Part shown: piece by piece, positions 34,322-43,512 of the stretch
How positions within the stretch are numbered: the stretch's first letter is position 1
How the letters are laid out: every line of letters begins with the position of its first letter
Assembly (NCBI GenBank): GCA_022787145.1
Contig: JALFVM010000119.1
Location: 1-56,178, forward strand
From: Lachnospiraceae bacterium
Lineage (GTDB): Bacteria; Bacillota; Clostridia; Lachnospirales; Lachnospiraceae
Direction of reading: 5' to 3'
DNA length: 56,178 nucleotides
Notes under the pieces: model-generated
Database searches by the model: none
Told to the model about the DNA's origin: nothing
What the model saw: only the letters and a program-made list of their open reading frames with translations
Position numbers and translations under genes: made by a program

Positions 34322-35080
34322 ATGTATGCAGTAGATTTGAACAGCGATATTGGCGAAAGCTTTGGCGCATATAAACTTGGGGATGATGAAGAAATCTTAA
34401 AATATGTTACCGCAGCAAACGTGGCATGTGGCTGGCATGCAGGTGATCCGATGGTCATGGAGCGCGTAGTGAAAATGGCAGCTGAGAGAGGCGTTGTTGT
34501 GGGTGCACATCCAAGTTATCCGGATCTGATGGGATTTGGCAGAAGAAAAATGTATCTGTCTTTTGACGAAGCTAAGAATTATGTGAAATATCAGATTGGA
34601 GCACTTTCTGCTTTTACAACAAGCTATGGAATCAAGATTCATCATGTTGCACCACATGGAGCAATGGGCAATATGTGCCAGGATGACAGACAACTTGCAA
34701 GAGCCATCTGTGAAGCATGCTATGAGATCGATCCGGACATTATCATGTATTACTGTGCAGGTGCTGTTCTGGGTGAAGAAGCAGAAAAAATCGGTCTTCG
34801 TACTGCCTGTGAGATTTTTGCAGACCGTGCCTATGAGGATGATCTCTCGCTGAGAGGAAGAAAACTGGAAGGCTCTATGATTACAGATGAAGAGGAAGCA
34901 ATCAAACGCTGCATTCGTATGATCAAAGAGGGCAAAGTTACCGGATACAGCGGTAAAGAGCTGGATATTAAAGGAGATACTCTTTGTGTACATGGAGATG
35001 GACCGAAAGCAATTGCCTTTGTCAAAAAAATCACTGAGGCATTTAAACAGGAAGGTATCGAGATCAGAGCATTTCGATAA
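34322..35080 (+). CDS. pxpA: 5-oxoprolinase subunit A (LamB/YcsF family)
   Basis: 252 residues, typical. It begins DLNSDIGESFGAYKLGDDEE, the signature of the family, with NVACGWHAGDP, GAHPSYPDLMGFGRR and HHVAPHGAMGNM following. It is the hydrolytic subunit of 5-oxoprolinase. GGAGGAG precedes the ATG. It is 121 bp after pxpC; that gap holds no gene. Confidence 0.93.
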   Translation: MYAVDLNSDIGESFGAYKLGDDEEILKYVTAANVACGWHAGDPMVMERVVKMAAERGVVVGAHPSYPDLMGFGRRKMYLSFDEAKNYVKYQIGALSAFTTSYGIKIHHVAPHGAMGNMCQDDRQLARAICEACYEIDPDIIMYYCAGAVLGEEAEKIGLRTACEIFADRAYEDDLSLRGRKLEGSMITDEEEAIKRCIRMIKEGKVTGYSGKELDIKGDTLCVHGDGPKAIAFVKKITEAFKQEGIEIRAFR

Positions 35081-35135
35081 GTTTCCGGCAGCAGGTTTTT
35101 ATTCAAAAATCATTGATTGAGATGGGAGAAAAGCG

Positions 35136-36485
35136 ATGGGAAAAACAAATAAGAAAGAAAGACCGATAGCGCAGAAAATGATTGCTGCACTGGTAGGTGG
35201 TATCGTTGTAGGTCTGATTTTTATGATGGTTCGTCAGAATCTGATCAATAGCGGCGCAGAAGATACCTGGAAAACAATCAATAATCTTCTGTTCCAGGAT
35301 ATTACATCAGCAGATGGAGTAAAAGCAATCGGTATCTTTTATATCATTGGTCAGATCTTTATGAAAGGTCTCCAGGCAGCGATTGTTCCGCTGGTACTGG
35401 TATCCTTAAGCCTGGCACTTTGCAGTATTTCCGATTCTACAAAGCTTGGAAAAATTGCAGGAAAAACGCTCGCAGGATTCTTTGTTTTCTATGCAGCAGG
35501 TGCACTGATCGCATGTACCGTTGCATATATTATTAAATCCACAGGCCTGTTTAATGTTACACTGGTCGCAGATGGCCTTGGTGAGGCGAGTACAATTGAC
35601 GCATTTAACCCGCTGGCAGTTATTGTCAATGCAGTTCCAAATAACATTACTTCTGCATTCAGCACAAACAATAGTATCCTTGCCGTTGTATTTACTGCAG
35701 TTGTCATCGGTATCTGCATGAACGCGCTTGGTGAAAAAGCAGCCCCACTGAAAAAAGTATTTGAAAGTGCAAACGAAATCATTCAGATGTATCTGAATTT
35801 CTTAATCAACAAAGTTGGTCCGATTGCAGTGTTCTGTCTGGTAACAAGAACTTTTGCAATCTACGGTGCAGAATACCTGAAACCGGCAGCTGCTTACGTA
35901 ATTTCCGCTATGGTAACACTGCTGATTACCTGCTGTATCCTGTATCCAATCGGAATCTTTGTTACTACGGGTCTGAATCCAATGAAATTCCTCAAGAAAA
36001 TTGCAAAAGTTGGTGTGTTTGGATTCTCTGTAAACTCTTCAGCAGCAACACTGCCATTGAATACACAGACTTGTCTGGAAGAACTGGGATGCTCGAAGGA
36101 AATCACAAGCTTTGTACTTCCGACTGGTATGACAATCAACATGAACGGTACAACTATGATGCATATGTTTGCAGTTACCTTTATCGCAACTGCAGCAGGA
36201 ATTAACGTAACACCGGCAAATATGATTGTTATGGCACTTTTGTCTATCTGTGCCGCAGCAGGTACACCGGCAATTCCGATTGCAGGAACAACGATGATCT
36301 TTACCGTTCTTTCCGGTATGGGATGGACAAGTGATGTGTGTCTGCTTGGATACGCACTGGTTGTTGCCATTAACCGCCCGGTTGAGATGTCTCTGCTTCC
36401 ACTGAACGTAATCGGTGATGCAGCTGTAAACGTAATCGTAAATGCATCAGAAGGACAGCTGGATAAAGACGTTTATAATTCTTAA
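35136..36485 (+). CDS. dicarboxylate/amino acid:cation symporter (DAACS family)
   Basis: 449 residues. It is related to glutamate/aspartate/serine symporters (GltP/SstT type), with about eight helices and two re-entrant loops. The SVNSSAATLPLN loop and the GMTINMNGTTMMHM helix carry the substrate- and Na+-binding signature. It is 55 bp downstream of pxpA. The natural reading is that it imports 5-oxoproline, glutamate or a related acid for the pathway, though the exact substrate cannot be read. A terminator follows. Confidence 0.92.
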   Translation: MGKTNKKERPIAQKMIAALVGGIVVGLIFMMVRQNLINSGAEDTWKTINNLLFQDITSADGVKAIGIFYIIGQIFMKGLQAAIVPLVLVSLSLALCSISDSTKLGKIAGKTLAGFFVFYAAGALIACTVAYIIKSTGLFNVTLVADGLGEASTIDAFNPLAVIVNAVPNNITSAFSTNNSILAVVFTAVVIGICMNALGEKAAPLKKVFESANEIIQMYLNFLINKVGPIAVFCLVTRTFAIYGAEYLKPAAAYVISAMVTLLITCCILYPIGIFVTTGLNPMKFLKKIAKVGVFGFSVNSSAATLPLNTQTCLEELGCSKEITSFVLPTGMTINMNGTTMMHMFAVTFIATAAGINVTPANMIVMALLSICAAAGTPAIPIAGTTMIFTVLSGMGWTSDVCLLGYALVVAINRPVEMSLLPLNVIGDAAVNVIVNASEGQLDKDVYNS

Positions 36486-36546
36486 TTACATAATAAGAGT
36501 CTGATTTTCGGATAAACCCGGAAACTACAGTATGAAAACCTACAGG

Positions 36547-36580
36547 AGAAGGAATACCGGAAATGGTATTCCTTCTTTTG
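36547..36580 (+). terminator. Rho-independent terminator after the symporter gene
   Basis: AGAAGGAATACC (36547-36558) pairs with GGTATTCCTTCT (36565-36576), followed by TTTG. It ends only 24 bp before the next start codon, so the downstream gene needs read-through or an overlapping promoter. Confidence 0.8.
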
Positions 36581-36603
36581 TCATAATGGGAGGAGGAAAA
36601 GAA

Positions 36604-39600
36604 ATGCAGGATATCAGCGCAGCGTACGAGATACCGCAAAGTGGTGTAAATCCAGAGCAGGTGCTTGCATTATGTCAGTCACATATGGATAGTCTCTGTA
36701 AAGAAGTTACAAAACAGGGATGGCTGGATTATACGTTTCACTGGCTTTTGGCACAATACTTTCCGGAAAATTATAGCGTGGAGAAATTTGCCGGAGCACA
36801 ACAGGCGGTGGAGTATTTTACAGAAGTGCTCAATGAAATTTTAAAGAGAGAGGCCAAAGAATTGCCATTTGATCCCTGTCGCGATTTTGCGCTTTTAAAG
36901 AAAGAGGAAGAAATGTATTGCAGTATTTTGCCGGAGTACAGGCATTTTCTGGAATGCTTTGATCAGAAACGTGTCTATGCATTTATGCGCATTGCAAGGG
37001 TATGCACGCCGTATGAGACACTGGGACATATCGCTGGTGTGCATCATGTATCCATGTTTATGGCAAGACAGCTGGCACAAAAAGGAGTACCCGTAGATTT
37101 GGGTTTGATGTCCGGGGCAGCCCTGATGCACGACATCGGAAAATACGGATGCCGTCCGGAGGAAGGCAGAAGAGTTCCGTATCTGCATTATTATTATACC
37201 TTTCAGTATTGCAAAAACAATCATCTGGAAACGATTGGAGATATTGCATCGAATCATTCAGTGTGGGATTTGGAGCTTGAAAATCTCTCCACGGAGAGTC
37301 TGCTCCTGATTTATGCGGATTTTCGGGTGAAAAGTGTTTATGACAAAGAGAAAAAAGAGAAAATTCGTTTCTGGAGTCTGGATGATGCGTATGAGGTGAT
37401 CTTAAGTAAGCTTGACAACGTGGATGAAGCCAAAAAGAAACGCTATGCAAGGGTCTATGCGAAACTGAAGGACTTTGAGAATTATATGATTTCGCTGGGG
37501 TGTGCGGTAGATCTGGTATCGGAATCAAAAGAGGCCAAGCCGCAAAAGTATGCCTCTTTGATGAAGGAAGAGGAAATTATAGAGCGTTTTAAGACACTTG
37601 CGATTCGTTCCAATCTCGCGATTATGAGCACCACACTGCGGGAAGAACAGTTTATCAGCTTTCTGGAAAATATCCGGTCGGAAAGAGACTGGAGACATGT
37701 GCGGGCGTATTTGACGGCCATAGAAGAATATTCAGCCTATCTTCCGCAGAATCAGAAAAAAGTGATTCTGGAGTTTCTGTTCGATATGATGTCCCACAGA
37801 GATGGGGATATCCGGCGTCAGGCAGCAGAGATTGCAGGGATTTTGATTGCCGGTTATGAGATTCAGTTTGCAAAAGAAATTCCCGATGGGTATCAGGCAC
37901 CGAAGGCAGGCGAAAGTCTGGAAATGGTTTTTCAAAGTTTTCTGGAACGAATGCTGCATCCTCATGTCCACGCAGCTGAACGGGAGCGGCGCTATGCCGG
38001 ATTTGCCATGAAGAGGGTGTTGCATACGCTGCTGGAACATCTGGAAGAAAAAAAGAAAAATTCTATTTTGGAAATTTATATTAATTGCTGTCAGAAAAGA
38101 CATGATTCACTGACCATGTTTTTTCTGATGGACTGCAGTGCGGAAATTTTGTATGAGCAGTGCACGCAGATACAGGCAGACAGGCTGGAAGAATTTTCTG
38201 TCTCTTTGATTGCAGGGCATAAGGGAGAAGAAAGCCAGGTAGCTGCCCTTCGTTTTCTGCTGTTATGGATGCGGCAGGGATGGAAGCCGAAAAGAAATCT
38301 GTCGGATTTGATTGCACAGGGAATTCCAGACATCAAGCAGAAACCTTACAGCGTACAGTTTCTGGCTGCAAGAATCCGGGAATTTTATGATATTCCGAGT
38401 GAGCACGGCATGATTTACTACGATATGACGAATCTTTATCTGGAGAATCAGCGTGCGGAGGTTCCCTGGATTTACAAATATATCAACATGGAAATTTTAA
38501 GAAAACGACAGGGCGTCTTGGACAGCCCGGAAGCCTTGTATCAGTATGCCTCCCATCTGCTTCATATGCTGCAGTTCTCCGGACAGATTGTAAACCGTCT
38601 GCAGGCGGGGGACAATCTTTTAGCGATTATTTTGTGTCTGTCGGAAACACAGTGCCATGAAATTATTCTAGAACTGATTCGTGCGCTGGAAATTGAGGAA
38701 TATGCAGTTTCCAAATATATTCCGCCCTGTCTTGGGAAAATGTTTGTGCTTCTGGGACAAACGGAACGCGAATATATTCTTTTGCAGCTTCGAAGGCTGT
38801 GTGGTACAACACACAACCGAACGGTGATTGCAGCTCTCGAGACAGCAGGAATCATTCTTCATCACTGTGCGGGAAAGCTTACTATGCAGGAGCGTTCCAG
38901 GGCAGAGGGAATCTTGTGTATCGGCATGGCGGATTACCGTGATGAGATTGCACAGGAGGCATTTTATATTACCGGACATGAACTGTTTGGAAGCGATGTG
39001 CTCACACTGAAGGAAAAACAGAACTATTTTTCACACCTTGCAAAAAAAATACTGACCCTTTTGAATTGGGAGAGACTTGGGCTATACAGCTATTTTAACG
39101 GCGCGGCACTCAATCGGATTTATCGTTTTATCAACGATTATATTGCGGTAAATGGGACTCGTCCGTTTGTTGAAGAGAGTTTGCCGATTGCCTTTTTCCC
39201 TGGAACCTTTGATCCGTTTTCCCTTGGGCACAAACAGATTGTGGAAGAGATAAGAAAAATGGGATTTCGCGTGTATCTGGCTGTGGATGAATTTTCCTGG
39301 TCGAAAAAGCCGCAGCCTTTTGAGGTTCGAAGAAAGATTCTTGCTATGTCGACGGCTGATATGGAAGAAGTGTATCTGTTTCCGGAAGAGATTCCGGTGA
39401 ATATAGCCAATCCCGATGATATGAAAAAGCTGGCGGAAGTACTTGGCAGAAAAAATGTGTATCTGGTTGTGGGAAGTGATGTGGTCAAATATGCATCGGC
39501 TTATCAAAACATACCGCAGGAATGGTCCGTGCATCACTTTCTGCATTTGATTTTTTCGAGAAATGTCGGAAATGATACAGGGGAAATGGAGAAAGAGAAA

Positions 39601-41256
39601 GTAATCTGTCAGGAACGTATTTTTGCAGAAAAACAGTATATGAAACTGCCTCCTCTTCTGGAGCAGGTCAGTTCCACGCGGATTCGGGAAAATATCAATG
39701 CCGGAAAAGATATTCTCGGTTTGGTGGATGACAGCGTGCAAAATTATATCTATCATCTGGGACTGTATACGATGGAACCGGCCTACAAAAAAATGGCACG
39801 ATTTACACCCGTCGATGTCAGAATTAAGGAAATTGATGGTGGGAAGAAGATGGAATTGCTGCACGGTGAAACTGTTTTTTCCAGTGTGGAATTTCATGAG
39901 GTGGATGCTTCTGATCTTCTCAGAGAATGCACAAGTATCGAAAAAGCAGAACGGCTCAGATCAAAGATATCCGGAAGAACAGCAATGATCACAAAGATAC
40001 AGGGAAGAGTCAGCAAATTTGATGATGGAAGGCTGACTGTTTTGAATGAGGTGCTGGAATATTTTCAGGAAAACAGCTATTCTTTTGCCATTTGTGTGGA
40101 TACAGAGGAAAATCAGGAAGCCTTAAAATTACATGGATTTCTTCCGGTGAAGGGAATCGAACCGATGGCTTTGTTGGATCTGCGGCGGCCGCTTGTGATT
40201 TTTTACGATACCCCGTCATCAATCAAAGAATCTATGGCAGACAGCGAGGCCGTTCGTCTTGTGATGCGAAAGAGCCATATCCGCCTTCTTGAGGCAGTGA
40301 CAAAGCTGTATCCGGGAAGGCTGATTCTGTGCTTTGCCTCAGAAATACTGAATTATCGCCTGATGCAGCTGATTACGAAAGAGAATCATGTGTCGATGCA
40401 GCAGAATGCACCGGCTATGAACGGAAAGAAAATGTGTGTGCCGTTTGGAAAAATCCTGAAAGGCGTAAAAATTCCAAATACGGTGACAAAAAGCCTGGAC
40501 ACCGAAAAAGTATATGAAAAAGATCTTTCCTCTTTTGCGATTTCCAGCTTTCCTGGTTATGCATCTCTTCCCGTTCAGATCAGAACAATCGGGTCTTTTC
40601 ACCGGCCGGTGCTGCTGGTTGACGATTTGTATCACAGTGGCCACAGAATGAAGGAAATTTCGGGGCATTTTCAGCGTGAAGGAATGGAAGAGCCGGAACT
40701 GATTGCAGGAGTGATATCCGGAAAGGGACAGGACCTTGCGCGTGTAAACGGACAGAAAGTCAAGGCGGTTTATCGTGTACCGAATCTGTCCACCTGTCTG
40801 ATTGAATCGGATCTGTATCCGTTTCTTGGAGGGGACGGAGTGCAAAGTACGCAGAAAAAATCGAAGCTGATGATGGCAATTCCGTCAATCAATCCGATTT
40901 TGCCGTATAGCACACCGGAATTTTTGAATCGAAAATCACTTGGCGCTTTTTATGAGTTGTCTCAGGTGTGCATAGAAAATGCCAGAGACATCTATCAGGT
41001 ATTGGAAAAAGAATACAGAAGGCTGTATGGAAGACAACTGACACTGGATCGAATCGGAGAGGTAGCGGCAGAACCAAGATATCCGGACAGTATTGGTCTT
41101 AGCCAGGAGCGGATGCAGCAGTCTCCATCTCAGGTTCTGGAAGAAGAGTTAGGAAGACTGCGACGATTGTTGTTTCTGGTGAAAAATAAGGACGAAACAA
41201 AGCAGGAAAGGAGAAACGCATATGAAGACAATTATGGAACTGGGGATGACTGGTAA
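36604..41256 (+). CDS. 1550-residue multidomain protein: HD domain, helical repeats, nucleotidyltransferase-like and PRTase-like parts
   Basis: An N-terminal helical region is followed by an HD phosphohydrolase-like domain (about 145-330) with HH in GVHHVSM, the HD pair in ALMHDIGKYG (about 176-177), SNHSVWD and YADFRVK. A long alpha-helical region of possible HEAT/ARM type runs to about 850. At about 864-876 FFPGTFDPFSLGHKQ is the nucleotide-binding (T/H)xGH motif of NadD/cytidylyltransferase enzymes, with VSSTRIREN (about 1021) as its partner. A possible GNAT-like part (about 1080-1190) and a PRTase-like loop VLLVDDLYHSGHR (about 1336) follow. The ATG at 36604 is preceded by GGGAGGAGG; an earlier in-frame start lies upstream of the terminator. 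The last 35 bp overlap the next gene. Overall function is unknown. Confidence 0.8.
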   Translation: MQDISAAYEIPQSGVNPEQVLALCQSHMDSLCKEVTKQGWLDYTFHWLLAQYFPENYSVEKFAGAQQAVEYFTEVLNEILKREAKELPFDPCRDFALLKKEEEMYCSILPEYRHFLECFDQKRVYAFMRIARVCTPYETLGHIAGVHHVSMFMARQLAQKGVPVDLGLMSGAALMHDIGKYGCRPEEGRRVPYLHYYYTFQYCKNNHLETIGDIASNHSVWDLELENLSTESLLLIYADFRVKSVYDKEKKEKIRFWSLDDAYEVILSKLDNVDEAKKKRYARVYAKLKDFENYMISLGCAVDLVSESKEAKPQKYASLMKEEEIIERFKTLAIRSNLAIMSTTLREEQFISFLENIRSERDWRHVRAYLTAIEEYSAYLPQNQKKVILEFLFDMMSHRDGDIRRQAAEIAGILIAGYEIQFAKEIPDGYQAPKAGESLEMVFQSFLERMLHPHVHAAERERRYAGFAMKRVLHTLLEHLEEKKKNSILEIYINCCQKRHDSLTMFFLMDCSAEILYEQCTQIQADRLEEFSVSLIAGHKGEESQVAALRFLLLWMRQGWKPKRNLSDLIAQGIPDIKQKPYSVQFLAARIREFYDIPSEHGMIYYDMTNLYLENQRAEVPWIYKYINMEILRKRQGVLDSPEALYQYASHLLHMLQFSGQIVNRLQAGDNLLAIILCLSETQCHEIILELIRALEIEEYAVSKYIPPCLGKMFVLLGQTEREYILLQLRRLCGTTHNRTVIAALETAGIILHHCAGKLTMQERSRAEGILCIGMADYRDEIAQEAFYITGHELFGSDVLTLKEKQNYFSHLAKKILTLLNWERLGLYSYFNGAALNRIYRFINDYIAVNGTRPFVEESLPIAFFPGTFDPFSLGHKQIVEEIRKMGFRVYLAVDEFSWSKKPQPFEVRRKILAMSTADMEEVYLFPEEIPVNIANPDDMKKLAEVLGRKNVYLVVGSDVVKYASAYQNIPQEWSVHHFLHLIFSRNVGNDTGEMEKEKVICQERIFAEKQYMKLPPLLEQVSSTRIRENINAGKDILGLVDDSVQNYIYHLGLYTMEPAYKKMARFTPVDVRIKEIDGGKKMELLHGETVFSSVEFHEVDASDLLRECTSIEKAERLRSKISGRTAMITKIQGRVSKFDDGRLTVLNEVLEYFQENSYSFAICVDTEENQEALKLHGFLPVKGIEPMALLDLRRPLVIFYDTPSSIKESMADSEAVRLVMRKSHIRLLEAVTKLYPGRLILCFASEILNYRLMQLITKENHVSMQQNAPAMNGKKMCVPFGKILKGVKIPNTVTKSLDTEKVYEKDLSSFAISSFPGYASLPVQIRTIGSFHRPVLLVDDLYHSGHRMKEISGHFQREGMEEPELIAGVISGKGQDLARVNGQKVKAVYRVPNLSTCLIESDLYPFLGGDGVQSTQKKSKLMMAIPSINPILPYSTPEFLNRKSLGAFYELSQVCIENARDIYQVLEKEYRRLYGRQLTLDRIGEVAAEPRYPDSIGLSQERMQQSPSQVLEEELGRLRRLLFLVKNKDETKQERRNAYEDNYGTGDDW

Positions 41257-42235
41257 TGAGAAATACAGACGACAGCAGAAAGAAAAAACAGAGCCCATCT
41301 GGCTGCAGAGCAATGCAAAGGAACGAAAACGAATCCATCTGGCCGGACTTGGAGATGTGGGCAGGAATGTCGCTCTTGGTCTGACGATTTTGGGTGGAGA
41401 AGAAGTGGAGCATATCGGTCTGTATGATTTGAATGAAGCACAGTGCAAACGAATGGAAATTGAACTGTCGCAGGTTGCACCGCCGCCCGGAGGAAGACGG
41501 ATTCCATCGGTTTCGGCTCTTGCGTGGGAAGATATATTTTCCTGTGAGGTGTTTTTATTCTGTGCGACAAAAAGTGTGCCTGCACTGGGCAGTGAAGGAA
41601 AAGATGTGCGCATGGCACAATACGAAGCCAATCGCAAAATTGTGGCGCTTTATGCGCGTGAGGCCGCCAGAGTTGGCTATCGGGGATTGTTTGTTGTGGT
41701 GTCTGATCCGGTAGATCTGCTTTGTATGGAAGCACTCTTGGCGTCTGGGAAAGAAACAGATGGAAAACCACTTGCGACAGACCAGATTCGTGGCTGTGGG
41801 CTTGGTGTGATGCATGCACGTGCCGCCTATTATGCAAGAAAACATCCGGAATTTTCTTTGTATCTGGAAGAGGGACGCGCTTTTGGGCCACATGGACAGG
41901 AACTTGTCATTGCCAACAGTATGGATCCGGAACATTATGACGATGCATGCTCAAAAAAATTAACGGAGCTTACGGTTGGAGCGAATATGCAGGTGCGTGC
42001 TCTTGGATTTAAACCATTTCTGGCACCGGCCATGTCGTCTGCAGTGCTGTCTATTGTGGCTTTGATTCGCGGGGAATGGCATTACAGTGCGGCATATCTG
42101 AACGGACTTTATTTTGGTTCATTAAACCGCCAGACACCAGAAGGGGTAGAAAGAGAGCAGTCTCTGATTCCGGATTTGCTGTTTGCGAGACTGGAGAAAG
42201 CATTTGACAGTCTGAAGGAGATTGTATGGAAATGA
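41222..42235 (+). CDS. lactate/malate dehydrogenase-like NAD(P)-binding protein
   Basis: 337 residues. A Rossmann fold begins IHLAGLGDVGRNVALGL, with an acidic residue ending the next strand (GLYDLNEAQ), as for NAD. The segment VVVSDPVDLLCMEAL aligns with the NPVD region of lactate/malate dehydrogenases, and FGPHGQELV with the catalytic-histidine GxHG motif. The substrate-loop arginines are not obvious (APPPGGRRIPS), so it may not use malate or lactate. It begins inside the last 35 bp of the 1550-residue gene and overlaps the next gene by 10 bp, indicating tight co-translation. The substrate is unknown. Confidence 0.75.
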   Translation: MKTIMELGMTGNEKYRRQQKEKTEPIWLQSNAKERKRIHLAGLGDVGRNVALGLTILGGEEVEHIGLYDLNEAQCKRMEIELSQVAPPPGGRRIPSVSALAWEDIFSCEVFLFCATKSVPALGSEGKDVRMAQYEANRKIVALYAREAARVGYRGLFVVVSDPVDLLCMEALLASGKETDGKPLATDQIRGCGLGVMHARAAYYARKHPEFSLYLEEGRAFGPHGQELVIANSMDPEHYDDACSKKLTELTVGANMQVRALGFKPFLAPAMSSAVLSIVALIRGEWHYSAAYLNGLYFGSLNRQTPEGVEREQSLIPDLLFARLEKAFDSLKEIVWK

Positions 42236-43296
42236 TTGTAATCTGGCCCGGGCAGGAGGGAGAATCCAGGCTGGAGGAAGTATTGATGTTTGCATTAGAA
42301 AATATCGCAGTAAAAAAGATGATCCGGGAGCCAAAGGAGCTGGAGCAGGCGGTTTTTGAAAAAACGCTTCAGAAAGAAAGACTGTTGTTTGCCGTATCGC
42401 TGGGAGAAAGCGGCATGAATCTGAAATTATATGAAATGCTTGCCATTCTTCGAAAGAATTGCGCATGTTTGAAAGACAGTGTTGCAGGAATCCTGGTGGA
42501 TGGAAATGGAGAAGCCTATACAAAATCTATAGCTCGGGAAGTGGTGAGAACGGCGAATGAAGCCGGATGCTGGTTTGTCGGACGCCCTCTTGCGGAGGGA
42601 ACGGGAAGTCTTCAAAATTATCGCATCCTTGCCGGGAATTATCACTGTACGCTGTATGAAGCGTATCTGCGTTCCGCCAGAGAGGCAGCAGAGCGTGTGG
42701 CTGTGTTTCAAAAACCGGTGTACAGAAATCCCAGGCTTTTGTGTGTGCATTCCTGTAATCCTGCAACTTCAAATACGTTACAGCTTTGGAGAGAGGTGCG
42801 TTTCAAACTTCCGTCTGAAATTCAGGTGCGGGAAATTTCGCTCAGGAATGGTACACTTTCGGACTGTGCCGGATGTGCGTATGATATGTGCATGTATTTC
42901 AGTCAGAACTCCAGCTGCTTTTATGGAGGTCCGATTGTCGAGGAAGTATATCCGGCCCTGGAAGAGTGCAATGGTTTGATGATTCTTTGTCCAAACTACA
43001 ACGATGCACTGGGGGCAAACCTGACAGCATTTATCAATCGACTGACGGCATTGTTTCGCAAGAGACCGTTCACAGATAAATGTCTGTTTTCTCTGGTCGT
43101 CTCCGGATATAGCGGAGGAGATATTTTGCAGCAGCAGCTGATTGGAAGCCTAAATATGAATAAATCGTTTATACTGCCGGGGAATTTTGCGATGACGGAG
43201 ACGGCCAATCAGCCGGGAAGCATTCTGGAGATACGAAACATCCATAAAAAAACGTCGAAATTTGCAGCGCATATTGCCTCCTGTATGGGCTTATAG
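42226..43296 (+). CDS. NADPH-dependent FMN reductase / flavodoxin-like protein
   Basis: 356 residues. The N-terminal 170 are not recognised. The C-terminal half (about 165-350) resembles the flavodoxin-like FMN reductase fold: RLLCVHSCNPATSNTL, then a Cys-rich insert (SDCAGCAYDMCMYFSQNSSC) reminiscent of iron-sulfur flavoproteins, then GLMILCPNYNDALGANLTAF. The cysteine spacing could hold an Fe-S cluster, which is not certain. It is the third gene of the overlapping trio starting at 36604. It may pass electrons to a partner made by the same transcript. Confidence 0.7.
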   Translation: MEMIVIWPGQEGESRLEEVLMFALENIAVKKMIREPKELEQAVFEKTLQKERLLFAVSLGESGMNLKLYEMLAILRKNCACLKDSVAGILVDGNGEAYTKSIAREVVRTANEAGCWFVGRPLAEGTGSLQNYRILAGNYHCTLYEAYLRSAREAAERVAVFQKPVYRNPRLLCVHSCNPATSNTLQLWREVRFKLPSEIQVREISLRNGTLSDCAGCAYDMCMYFSQNSSCFYGGPIVEEVYPALEECNGLMILCPNYNDALGANLTAFINRLTALFRKRPFTDKCLFSLVVSGYSGGDILQQQLIGSLNMNKSFILPGNFAMTETANQPGSILEIRNIHKKTSKFAAHIASCMGL

Positions 43297-43412
43297 AAGA
43301 TAAAGAAAATACGGACTGGAATGTATTATTTTATTGAAAGACCATAGATGGCAACAGATTTTGAGGGAAATAATCATTAAAATTATAAATAATTTATATA
43401 GAATTAATTCAT

Positions 43413-43441
43413 TTTACTTTATGATTGGATGCACCTATAAT
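43413..43441 (+). promoter_or_regulatory. promoter of the aminotransferase-gdhA-dehydrogenase genes
   Basis: -35 TTTACT (43413-43418), 17-base spacer, perfect -10 TATAAT (43436-43441), about 70 bp before the aminotransferase ATG. Confidence 0.65.
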
Positions 43442-43512
43442 GGGGATAGAAACAAGGAAAAGTTTATTGATAAATAGGGCAGTTTAATAAAAAATGAGAG
43501 GAGATCAGAAAA

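Noticed and set aside
39082-39897. 271-codon minus-strand frame inside the giant protein gene
   Set aside because: Shadow of the coding strand; the plus strand here encodes the conserved GTFDPFSLGH and SSTRIRE motifs.
43297-43512. Possible RNA element in the 215-bp gap before the aminotransferase gene
   Set aside because: Only AT-rich DNA and an ordinary sigma-A promoter are visible; no conserved stem was found.
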